8,067 nt of DNA from Candidatus Solincola jinzensis (GCA_015711875.1 JACVJG010000102.1:1-8067); one strand, 5' to 3'; positions 1 to 5,781 are shown, numbered from the stretch's first letter. Notes: a model not told the origin generated them from the sequence alone. Translations and numbers: made by a program.

Positions 1-386
1 CATGGCAGCGCGGGCTTTCTTGTCGCCGCCTCAGCGTCAAAGCCACCCCTCGCACATAGCGGGGATCACGCGCCTCCCCTCGATGCAGGCTGGAGGATTC
101 TGGTCATTGCGCGGCAAGATCCGTGATGGCGATCACGCCACTGCGGCGCCTTTTCGGTACCTCATGGCAGCGGAATCGCCGACTCTCAAAAAGCGTCGAG
201 ACCCTTGTGCGTAACATGGTCTCCGTTGGGGTGGATGCCCCAGGAAAAGCCCGGGCTTCAATACGTTACGGCGCCATCGGAGCATGCTACCATATTCTCG
301 GTGACCGAAAGCATATCGGCTGTCTTCCACGCCGATTATTCCGCCGGTCGATGAACGCCTCGGCAGCGACAGAGAGGGGTGATGCG
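1..386. other. Stretch without a convincing gene, upstream of the acyl-CoA synthetase subunit
   Basis: I see no credible coding region here. Short open frames exist on both strands, for example plus 2-214 and minus 133-330, but their translations are rich in Arg, His and Pro and show no family motif. The open frame of the downstream gene extends back to 123, yet nothing in that extension resembles the start of a CoA-binding domain, and a good Shine-Dalgarno site lies only before 387. The one clear structure is the palindrome at 122-137, annotated separately. The rest is probably promoter and leader DNA, or the remnant of a lost gene. Confidence 0.5.
122..137. promoter_or_regulatory. CRP/FNR-like palindromic operator candidate
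   Basis: The sequence CGTGATGGCGATCACG is a perfect inverted repeat with 6-bp arms and a 4-base centre. Written as GTGA-N6-TCAC, it has the half-sites and spacing of CRP/GlxR-type binding sites (consensus TGTGA-N6-TCACA), lacking only the outermost T and A. It lies about 250 bases upstream of the start at 387, far for a simple activator, so it could control a distant transcription start or a gene to the left of the window. The motif match is visible; the regulator is inferred. Confidence 0.4.
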
Positions 387-1805
387 ATGGCCTCGCATAT
401 TCTGGAGCGTTTCCGCCCTCTTTTCCATCCTCTCAGCATCGCGGTGGTGGGCGCCACGGACAACCCTTTTAAGCTCGGCTTTCATGCCCTTAACGCCGTC
501 ACCGCGGCGGGCTTCGATGGCGATGTCTATCCCGTCAACCCGAATGCGGGCGCCGAGATCCAGGGCATCAGGGCTTACCGTTCCATAAGGGAGCTTCCCC
601 CTGGCGTGGACCTCTTTGTCTACGCCATCCCGGAAAGACTGGTGGTGCAGGCAGTAAGGGAATCGGTGGAAAGAGGGGGGAAGGCAGGTGTTATCTTCGC
701 TGGAGGCTTTCGCGAAACGGGCCCGGAGGGGAGGCGCCTTCAGGAGGAGCTGGTGGAGATCGCCAACGCCGGGGGGATGAAGATCATCGGCCCTAACTGC
801 ATCGGTATCGTCAACAAGCAGGCGCGCCTCAACGCCACCTTCGCCAGTCCCCTGGCCTGGTTTCCGGAGGGAAACGTCTCGGTGGTGAGCCAGAGCGGAG
901 GTATGGGAAACAGCATCCTCAACGAGATCATGGACGAGCAGGTGGGGATATCCAAGTTCATAAGCATAGGCAACCGCGCAAACGTGGATTTCGCGGATAT
1001 GGTGGAGTATCTGGCCGAGGACCCACATACCGCCGTGATCTGCCTCTTCATCGAAGGACTGGACGACGGCGCCGCCTTCCTGGAGAAAGCCCGCGCCGCC
1101 TCGCGAAAGAAGCCGGTTCTGGTCTACAGCCGCGGTTACACCGCCAGTTCCTCGCGCGCCGCGCTCTCCCACACCGGCTCGGTGGCCAGTTCCGAGGAGG
1201 TCTACCGCGGAGCGTTCCGGCAGGCCGGGCTCCTGCAGGTCCAATCCAGCTCGGAGATGGCCGCCACTTGCAAGGCCCTCTCCATGGGTGGCATGCCCAC
1301 CGGTGACGGGGTCTTTATCTCCACCCACTCGGCGGGGCCGGTGGTGGCCATATGCGATATCTGCGAGCGGGGAGGCCTGCGCTTCCCCCCTCTTAAGCCG
1401 GAAGTGACAAGGGCCATGGGGTCATTTCTGCCCGAGCACGCCATCGCCGCCAATCCCCTCGATATGTTCGCCTTCGCCTGGACCGACACCTCGCTCTACC
1501 TCAAGGCGGCCGACCTCGCCCTGGGCCAGGAGGACATCCACTGCGCCATGGCCGTCTTCGTCACCGGGGGAGGGGCGGGGCCGGTGTTTCCCTCGCGTGA
1601 GTACGCGGAGATAGGCCGCAAACACGGCAAGCCGGTGTTCTTGTGCCTTATCACCCCATGCGCCCTGGCGCATGAGATCGCGGAGGCGCAATCCCATGGC
1701 GTAATAGCCTTGAGCTCACCGGAGAAGGCCGCGCAAACACTGGTCAACCTGAGGCGTACCCGCAGGTTGCTGTCGCGTGAGGATAGCGGTGACACTCCGC
1801 TTTGA
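387..1805 (+). CDS. Acetate/acyl-CoA ligase (ADP-forming), alpha-type subunit
   Basis: This 472-residue cytoplasmic protein resembles the alpha subunit of ADP-forming acetyl-CoA synthetase (AcdA-like), which converts acyl-CoA + ADP + phosphate to acid + CoA + ATP. An N-terminal CoA-binding Rossmann domain (about 10-140) begins with SIAVVGAT at 17-24 and ends in IGPNCIG (134-140). It is followed by flavodoxin-like succinyl-CoA-ligase domains with SQSGG (168-172), GNRANVD (195-201), SHTGS (261-265) and NPLDM (356-360). H262 in SHTGS matches the phospho-histidine of the family. Its length is close to that of known separate alpha subunits (about 460). I chose ATG 387 because GAGGGG at 374-379 lies 7 bases upstream and the family fold begins just after; an in-frame ATG at 123 would add 88 unrelated residues. 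The ATP-grasp beta subunit, needed for nucleotide binding, is neither fused nor adjacent. The residue after SHTGSVA is Ser where many relatives have Gly. The family is clear; the acyl substrate is not. Confidence 0.88.
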   Translation: MASHILERFRPLFHPLSIAVVGATDNPFKLGFHALNAVTAAGFDGDVYPVNPNAGAEIQGIRAYRSIRELPPGVDLFVYAIPERLVVQAVRESVERGGKAGVIFAGGFRETGPEGRRLQEELVEIANAGGMKIIGPNCIGIVNKQARLNATFASPLAWFPEGNVSVVSQSGGMGNSILNEIMDEQVGISKFISIGNRANVDFADMVEYLAEDPHTAVICLFIEGLDDGAAFLEKARAASRKKPVLVYSRGYTASSSRAALSHTGSVASSEEVYRGAFRQAGLLQVQSSSEMAATCKALSMGGMPTGDGVFISTHSAGPVVAICDICERGGLRFPPLKPEVTRAMGSFLPEHAIAANPLDMFAFAWTDTSLYLKAADLALGQEDIHCAMAVFVTGGGAGPVFPSREYAEIGRKHGKPVFLCLITPCALAHEIAEAQSHGVIALSSPEKAAQTLVNLRRTRRLLSREDSGDTPL

Positions 1806-1845
1806 TGAACGCTCTTACGGGGTCGAAAAAGGTTGGGAGGGCGCG

Positions 1846-1883
1846 CCTCTCGTCCCGACAAACGTGGCGGACTCGACGAGAGG
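1846..1883. repeat. 9-bp inverted repeat in the spacer after the synthetase gene
   Basis: CCTCTCGTC at 1846-1854 is the exact reverse complement of GACGAGAGG at 1875-1883, with a 20-base loop. A smaller GGGG-CGGT-CCCC hairpin follows at 1887-1898. It lies about 40 bases after the stop of the upstream gene, so it may act as an mRNA 3' stabiliser or part of a factor-dependent terminator. No T-tract follows, so it is not a classic intrinsic terminator. It could also be a protein-binding dyad. Confidence 0.4.
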
Positions 1884-1988
1884 GAAGGGGCGGTCCCCCA
1901 AGTTTGCGATCTGGGTATGATGATCTTTTTCCTTCTCTCAGAAACAAGAGCATCTACGGGATCGAGGAGAGGATCGTGAACAGGCCGG

Positions 1989-2017
1989 TGGAAATGCCCT
2001 AGAAAAGCAGTTAAAAT
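1989..2017 (+). promoter_or_regulatory. Candidate sigma-70-type promoter for the HEAT/amrB pair
   Basis: TGGAAA at 1989-1994 (4 of 6 to the -35 consensus) and TAAAAT at 2012-2017 (5 of 6 to the -10) are separated by exactly 17 bases. Transcription would begin around 2024, only about 10 bases before the ATG at 2034, giving a very short leader. The AT-rich -10 stands out in this GC-rich DNA. The match is by eye only. Confidence 0.35.
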
Positions 2018-2033
2018 CAATCCCGGTGATCTT

Positions 2034-2306
2034 ATGCCGAGATTCGGTTTGGGCAGAAAAGACATCGCGAAGCTGGAAAGGGAACGCGATGTAGAGGGCA
2101 TAATCGATTTCCTCAGGGACGACGATGACAAGGTCGTCTTCCAGGCCATAGAGGCGCTGACGCGCATCGGGGACAACCGCGGCATCGAGGCCTTGATGGC
2201 CCTGGTAGCCGATGCATCCACACGGGATATCGTGCGCGCAAAGGCCTGGCTCGCCCTGGACGTGGGCCTTGCGCGCGAGGCAAAAAAACGCACCGACTGG
2301 ACCTGA
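2034..2306 (+). CDS. Small HEAT-repeat protein
   Basis: This 90-residue soluble protein is built of paired amphipathic helices typical of HEAT repeats. Approximate units are residues 10-28 (a leading helix, DIAKLERERDVEGIIDFLR), 30-48 (DDDKVVFQAIEALTRIGD, with the usual hydrophobic spacing and the conserved Asp/Gly turn) and 49-80 (NRGIEALMALV, a short turn, then IVRAKAWLALDVG). There is no signal peptide or membrane segment. HEAT arrays bind other proteins, so a scaffold or adaptor role is likely, but the partner is unknown. With only two to three units it is at the short end for such proteins, but it has its own start and stop and does not look truncated. The ATG at 2034 is preceded by a weak GGTGAT at 2025-2030, so translation initiation may be modest. 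Amr-type Memo gene amrB begins 16 bases after the stop, suggesting co-transcription and perhaps a shared function. Confidence 0.75.
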   Translation: MPRFGLGRKDIAKLERERDVEGIIDFLRDDDDKVVFQAIEALTRIGDNRGIEALMALVADASTRDIVRAKAWLALDVGLAREAKKRTDWT

Positions 2307-2322
2307 AAAGGGGCCGCTCAAC

Positions 2323-3555
2323 ATGACCGTGCCTGAATATCCAAAGCTGCGACGCCTGGAGGCCTTTCCGGCCAGACAGCAGGGCAAGGAGGTAATCGCC
2401 CTGCGCGACCCCGAGGGCTATATGCGCAACCTAGTGGTCCTGCAGCCGCCCATCTATTTCATCGCCTCCCTGTGCGACGGCACGCGCTCCCTGCGCGACA
2501 TCCAGGCCGCCTATGTGCGGCGCTTCGGCGATATCATCACCAGCGACCAGGTAGCAGGGGTCATCAACGAGCTGAACCAGAAGATGCTCCTGGACAGCGA
2601 GGAGTTCCGGGCCTATAAACGGCGCCTGGACGAGGAATACCTCTCTCTGCCTAACCGCCCCATGACCAGCGCAGGCAGCGCCTACGCTGCCGACCCCCGG
2701 GCCCTGCTGCAGCAGGTCCGCTCTATGCTCATGGAGGCCGGGGAGACGGAGCCGCTTCCCGGCGGCCTTCCCGTGGGGGTGGTGGCGCCCCACATCGACC
2801 TGGAGCGGGGAAGGGAATGCTACGGCAAGCTGTACTCACTGCTCGCGGTCTCCAGCGGGGGACAGGCGCCGCCCCTGGTGGTCATCCTCGGCACCTGCCA
2901 CGGCGAGATGGAGGGGCCCTTCGCCCTCACGCGCAAGAATTACCTCACCCCCTTCGGACTGGTGGAGACGGATGCCGGTCTGGCTGAGGGTCTCGCCCAG
3001 GCGGCGGGGATAGACGGGCTAGGCGACGAGCTCTCACATCGCTCCGAGCACTCCATAGAGGTGCAACTCCCTCTGCTGTGCGTGATCTTCGGGGGGGCTG
3101 ACCGCTTCCGCCTCCTTCCCATAACCTGCAATTCCTTCCATCCTTTTATCGCCGATGGGCGCTCCCCCTCCGAGGACGCGGGGGTGAGCGCCTTCGTGAA
3201 CGCCCTCCAGGGGCTGCTCTCCGCCATGGAGGGACGGGCCCTGCTAATTGCCAGCGCCGACCTGGCACACGTGGGCAGACGTTTCGGGAGCCTTCTCCCC
3301 CTCGACGGCGTGCTGCTCTCCTCGGTCATCGCCAAGGACAAGGAGATGTTGCGCAGGGTGGAGGAGGGTGATGCCGAGGGCTTCCATTCCTATATCGCCT
3401 CCGAGGGCGACTCGCGCCATGTCTGCGGGCACTCCCCCATCTACACCCTCACCAAGGCTCTGGATGGGAGGAAGGGAAAGCTCGTCGATCACTGTCACTG
3501 GTTCGACCCCCAGGAGGGCTCCGCGGTCACCTTCGCCGGCCTGGTCTTCCCCTGA
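2323..3555 (+). CDS. amrB: AmmeMemoRadiSam system protein B (Memo family) with N-terminal winged-helix-like extension
   Basis: This is a 410-residue cytoplasmic protein. Residues about 115-410 form a Memo domain, starting at AGSAYAADP (117-125). The residues expected at the metal/active site are all present by family motif: H157 in APHID, H193 in GTCHG, EHSIE at 242-246, D313 and H316 in SADLAH, and C368 in CGHSPI. They correspond to the conserved His, His, Asp/His and Cys of human MEMO1, where His/His/Cys bind a metal. Memo is related to extradiol dioxygenases, but the bacterial reaction is not established. Residues about 1-110 are an extra domain with a CDGTRSLRDI helix-turn segment (51-60) and a FGDIITSDQVAGVINEL helix pair, resembling PqqD-like or winged-helix modules; this is inference. 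ATG 2323 is preferred because AAAGGGG at 2307-2313 lies 9 bases upstream; the in-frame ATG at 2212 would overlap the HEAT gene by 95 bases. Partners AMMECR1 (amrA) and the radical SAM protein are not nearby. Confidence 0.9.
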   Translation: MTVPEYPKLRRLEAFPARQQGKEVIALRDPEGYMRNLVVLQPPIYFIASLCDGTRSLRDIQAAYVRRFGDIITSDQVAGVINELNQKMLLDSEEFRAYKRRLDEEYLSLPNRPMTSAGSAYAADPRALLQQVRSMLMEAGETEPLPGGLPVGVVAPHIDLERGRECYGKLYSLLAVSSGGQAPPLVVILGTCHGEMEGPFALTRKNYLTPFGLVETDAGLAEGLAQAAGIDGLGDELSHRSEHSIEVQLPLLCVIFGGADRFRLLPITCNSFHPFIADGRSPSEDAGVSAFVNALQGLLSAMEGRALLIASADLAHVGRRFGSLLPLDGVLLSSVIAKDKEMLRRVEEGDAEGFHSYIASEGDSRHVCGHSPIYTLTKALDGRKGKLVDHCHWFDPQEGSAVTFAGLVFP

Positions 3556-3579
3556 GAGGGCCCGGTAAACACCGGCTCT
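3555..3579 (+). terminator. Possible hairpin terminator after amrB
   Basis: CCGGT (3562-3566) and ACCGG (3571-3575) form a 5-bp stem around AAAC. Flanking AGAG (3555-3558) and CTCT (3576-3579) extend it, leaving a 3-base bulge. It begins at the last base of the stop codon, a typical terminator position. No T-run follows, so efficiency as an intrinsic terminator is doubtful; it could instead protect the mRNA end. Confidence 0.35.
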
Positions 3580-3838
3580 AACGAAATTCGAACATCCAGC
3601 CGCCTAAACACGGAGCCGCACCTGGGGCAAGGCCGCTTCGCCTCTCCCGAGGACCGGACGCTACCGGGACGGGACGCCATCGCGTCATCGCTCGCGGCTC
3701 GGGAAGGAGTGGGACCGCCGCCTTCCCCCATGCCTGCCGTGCCGGGAATCCCTGGCACATGAGCCGCCCTGCCCCGCGCCATGCCCTCCCGGCGCCAGCG
3801 GTATCGTCCTCAACTCGCTCCCGTACCGCCATTATGGG
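3580..3838. other. Intergenic DNA dense in inverted repeats, no gene
   Basis: No credible protein is encoded here; the minus-strand open frames at 3495-3782 and 3578-3832 give low-complexity Arg/Pro/Gly-rich translations. The stretch holds several dyads: TCCCGAG/CTCGGGA (3645-3651 and 3698-3704), GGGAAGG/CCTTCCC (3701-3707 and 3721-3727), the 8-bp hairpin at 3739-3758, and GCGGTA/TACCGC (3798-3803 and 3824-3829). The first two share bases and cannot form together. This could be a structured leader or small RNA, or chance pairing in GC-rich spacer. Confidence 0.4.
3739..3758. repeat. Strong 8-bp hairpin with a four-base loop
   Basis: GTGCCGGG (3739-3746) pairs with CCTGGCAC (3751-3758) around the loop AATC, with seven Watson-Crick pairs and one G-U. 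It is the most stable short hairpin I see between amrB and the transporter. It lacks a following T-run on either strand, so it is not a standard terminator. It may be part of a structured RNA or a protein-binding palindrome. Confidence 0.45.
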
Positions 3839-3866
3839 TTGGCGGCCTGCGCCGCTGATTTATAAA
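3839..3866 (+). promoter_or_regulatory. Distal candidate promoter upstream of the MFS gene
   Basis: TTGGCG (3839-3844) and TATAAA (3861-3866) are 4/6 and 5/6 matches to -35 and -10 boxes, separated by 16 bases. The region just downstream is notably AT-rich for this window. The -35 and spacer overlap a GCGGC/GCCGC hairpin (3842-3846 and 3851-3855). If used for the transporter at 4103, it would give a leader of about 230 bases; alternatively it could drive a small RNA. Confidence 0.35.
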
Positions 3867-4020
3867 AAGCGCGATTAAAGAAAGGCCGATGACCATAAGT
3901 GCAGGCTCGGTTGCAATACCGAAAAAGCGTCCCACCACGCCTCTTCACGACCCTGCTGGCAGTCACTGCTATTTGATCAGTCTTACGTCGGCGCTGCGCA
4001 CACCTGCCGAAGCGACCCCG

Positions 4021-4049
4021 TTTTCAGGTTGATCGCATATCGCTATCAT
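4021..4049 (+). promoter_or_regulatory. Proximal candidate promoter with operator-like dyad for the MFS gene
   Basis: TTTTCA (4021-4026) and TATCAT (4044-4049) are 4/6 and 5/6 matches to -35 and -10 boxes with a 17-base spacer. The imperfect dyad GATcGCatatcGCtATC (4031-4047) fills the spacer and runs into the -10, the usual place for a repressor site of the kind that controls drug exporters. Transcription would start near 4056. The leader then contains a GGCCGG/CCGGTC hairpin (4058-4074) before the Shine-Dalgarno site AAAGGAA at 4091-4097. No regulator gene is adjacent. Confidence 0.4.
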
Positions 4050-4102
4050 GGTTTGGTGGCCGGCGACACCGGTCCTCGCAACACGCGATAAAAGGAAACG
4101 GG

Positions 4103-5380
4103 ATGTCGGAAAAACTCCTGGGGCCAGGAGCCCCCGTCACCAAACGGCCACTGGCGTCCAATCGCCAGTTGGTGCTGCTCTTTTTTTCCCAGTCGCTGGG
4201 CATGATGGCGCGAGCCGCCTATTTCGTGGGCCTGCCTCTTTTCGTACTGGAGCGCACGGGCTCGGCTTTCTCCATGGGCATCTCCCTTTTTCTGGGATAC
4301 GCTCCCTTCACCGTCGCCGGGCCCTTCGCCGGAGCGGTGGTGGACCGCTTATCCCGGCGCGATCTCATTGTGGCCACCAATCTCCTCTACGCGGCGGCGC
4401 TTTTCGCCCTTCCCTTCATGCACTCCACCGTTCTCATCTACGTCATCGCTTTCACCGCCTCCTTGTTCGGCGTGGTGCTCACCAACGCCGTCGCAGCCCT
4501 TATCCCGGAGTTGGTGGACGTCATCAACCTCGCAAAAGCCAATTCCGTATACTCCTTCCTGCGCTCCTTCAACTACCTGGTGAGCATGTTCGCGACCTAC
4601 TTCCTCATCGAGGCCATGGGCAAGGAGAACATCTTCTACTTGTGCTCCCTGTTGCTCCTTCCCTCGGGACTGATATGTATGGCCTTGAAAAGAGACCGCC
4701 CCCGAACGGCGGGACATCACCCCCACGAGGCCGGAGAGGAGGAGGCGGGGAAAGAGGGAGAGTCTGGAAAGGAAGGCGGTTTCAAGGAGGCCTTGAGGAT
4801 CATCCGATCCGACCGTCATGTTCGCTCCCTCACCCTTATGCACCTGATGTTCATGCCCATCTTCGGCGCTTTCGAGGTCATGCTGCCCATTATATGCGCC
4901 GACCGCCTGGGGAACGCGGATTATTACCCTCTCGTCAGCGCGGGGGTGGGAGCGGGCCTTGCCCTGGGGAGCCTGTTTACCTACCGGATGCTCAACCGTT
5001 TTCGGCCCCTGGACCTGGTCTTTATGAGCTTCCTGGGATATTCAGCCGGCGCTTTCGCCATCTCGAGAAGCGGCTTCCTCGCCCTCGCCGTCGCGGCGAG
5101 CTTCGCCATGGGCATGGTGGACGCCTTCGGTTTCACCACCTACGAATACCTTAAGCAGCGGTTGGTTCCTTCTGCCTATCGAGGTCGTGTTTTCGCCATC
5201 ATGGACGCCGTGGTGCTGCTCCCCCTGCCCCTGGGCTACCTGCTGATGGGGTATTTCGCGGAACGGGCGAGCGTCCTCACCCTTGGCGCCTGGCTGGGGG
5301 GGATCGGCCTGGCGCTGGCCGCTCTTTCCTTCCCCCTTACCCGCGGGCTGCCGTCCCTGAGCGGAAAACCACAGGCTTGA
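4103..5380 (+). CDS. MFS transporter, efflux-type (DHA3/MFS_3-like)
   Basis: This is a 425-residue integral inner-membrane protein with about 12 predicted hydrophobic segments, the usual length for the family. The N-half helices lie roughly at 22-49, 57-79, 90-107, 109-135, 150-170 and 176-195; the C-half runs from 240 to 412. The MFS motif A loop after helix 2 is GPFAGAVVDRLSRR (73-86), with the expected Gly, Asp and Arg residues. Before a late helix, PSAYRGRVFAI (356-366) matches the P-x-x-x-RGRV motif common in DHA3 proteins such as EntS- and macrolide-efflux-like exporters. Export of a drug, siderophore or metabolite by proton antiport is the family expectation; the substrate cannot be told. 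The central cytoplasmic linker (196-228) is hydrophilic, with HHPH followed by a Glu/Lys/Gly-rich run. ATG 4103 has AAAGGAA 5 bases upstream. It appears to be a single-gene transcript: its left neighbour is 547 bases away and the next clear genes run convergently. Confidence 0.9.
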   Translation: MSEKLLGPGAPVTKRPLASNRQLVLLFFSQSLGMMARAAYFVGLPLFVLERTGSAFSMGISLFLGYAPFTVAGPFAGAVVDRLSRRDLIVATNLLYAAALFALPFMHSTVLIYVIAFTASLFGVVLTNAVAALIPELVDVINLAKANSVYSFLRSFNYLVSMFATYFLIEAMGKENIFYLCSLLLLPSGLICMALKRDRPRTAGHHPHEAGEEEAGKEGESGKEGGFKEALRIIRSDRHVRSLTLMHLMFMPIFGAFEVMLPIICADRLGNADYYPLVSAGVGAGLALGSLFTYRMLNRFRPLDLVFMSFLGYSAGAFAISRSGFLALAVAASFAMGMVDAFGFTTYEYLKQRLVPSAYRGRVFAIMDAVVLLPLPLGYLLMGYFAERASVLTLGAWLGGIGLALAALSFPLTRGLPSLSGKPQA

Positions 5381-5398
5381 GGCGAAAAAACCCGCCTC
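5379..5398 (+). terminator. Hairpin overlapping the MFS stop codon
   Basis: GAGGCG (5379-5384) pairs with CGCCTC (5393-5398) around an A-rich 8-base loop. The 5' arm begins inside the TGA stop. The position fits a transcript end, but no T-run follows on the plus strand, so it is a weak candidate. A smaller AAAGGC-AAA-GCC hairpin ending in CTCTTT follows at about 5411-5428. Confidence 0.35.
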
Positions 5399-5483
5399 CT
5401 CAACGTCGAGAAAGGCAAAGCCCTCTTTAACGCCTATCGAGCCTTGCGGGAACAACCGCTCTCATCAAGAGATCATCATCGCC

Positions 5484-5492
5484 TGATATAGT
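5484..5492 (+). promoter_or_regulatory. Extended -10 promoter candidate upstream of the small ORF
   Basis: TGATATAGT is a TGn extension followed by a 5/6 match (TATAGT) to the -10 box, a combination that can work without a good -35. No clear -35 is seen 16-18 bases upstream. It would start RNA near 5499, about 15 bases before the Shine-Dalgarno site of the ORF at 5530. Confidence 0.4.
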
Positions 5493-5514
5493 ATGGCCTT
5501 CGCCGGAACGTTGG

Positions 5515-5522
5515 GGGAGGAG
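5515..5522 (+). promoter_or_regulatory. Strong Shine-Dalgarno site for the small ORF
   Basis: GGGAGGAG lies 7 bases before ATG 5530 and is among the best ribosome-binding sites in the window. It is the main reason to take the 83-codon frame seriously despite its weak protein-like character. Confidence 0.5.
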
Positions 5523-5529
5523 ACGCTAC

Positions 5530-5781
5530 ATGAATACCGGTTTGATGCTCGAGGATCTTGCAAGGAATGAAAAGAGGTTAAACCGTCCAAGGCGAGGTCG
5601 GCATAAAGGAAACACGGCAGAGAATGGTTTTGCACGCCTTTGCTCGCAATTGCCACAGGAGACACTTGTGAGGCACTTCTCCCCGGTGGGCATGTCTCAG
5701 TATTGCACCCTCTTGCCTGCATTTACCATAGGAGCCACTCCCGGTTTGATAACGGCCGGCGAAAGTAGCACGGGTCGATAA
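5530..5781 (+). CDS. Doubtful small hypothetical protein or gene remnant
   Basis: This frame would encode 83 residues, basic at the N-terminus (KRLNRPRRGRHKG, 16-28), with three Cys (39, 59 and none clearly paired beyond) and no signal peptide, membrane span or motif I recognise. For it: an extended -10 at 5484-5492 and a strong Shine-Dalgarno at 5515-5522, both correctly spaced. Against it: third-position GC is near half, whereas the flanking real genes strongly prefer G or C; the composition is mixed and no fold is evident. The first 16 residues (MNTGLMLEDLARNEKR) loosely recall the N-terminus of acyl-CoA synthetases, so it might be the start of a gene that has since decayed or frameshifted; that is speculation. 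It lies between the MFS gene and the convergent opp operon, co-oriented with the former but with its own promoter. Confidence 0.28.
   Translation: MNTGLMLEDLARNEKRLNRPRRGRHKGNTAENGFARLCSQLPQETLVRHFSPVGMSQYCTLLPAFTIGATPGLITAGESSTGR

Noticed and set aside
123..386. Longer N-terminus for the acyl-CoA synthetase subunit
   Set aside because: The extra 88 residues do not resemble the family, and a well-placed GAGGGG precedes the ATG at 387.
336..1328. 330-codon minus-strand open frame
   Set aside because: It lies antisense to the acyl-CoA synthetase subunit, is rich in His, Gly, Arg and Glu, and has no family motif; it is a product of GC-rich codon use on the other strand.
1496..2293. 265-codon minus-strand open frame spanning the end of the synthetase gene and the HEAT gene
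   Set aside because: It is antisense to two supported genes, Ser/Arg/Pro-rich, and lacks any recognisable domain.
2212..2322. Earlier start for amrB
   Set aside because: It would overlap the HEAT gene by 95 bases and lacks a good ribosome site; ATG 2323 has AAAGGGG at a proper distance.
3580..4102. Possible tRNA or known riboswitch in the long gap
   Set aside because: I looked for a T-loop/acceptor pattern and for cyclic-di-GMP-type and similar conserved words on both strands and found none.
4048..5154. 368-codon plus-strand open frame overlapping the MFS gene
   Set aside because: It is out of frame with the transporter, with an Arg/His/Gly/Pro-rich translation and no membrane helices; the frame at 4103 has clear MFS motifs.
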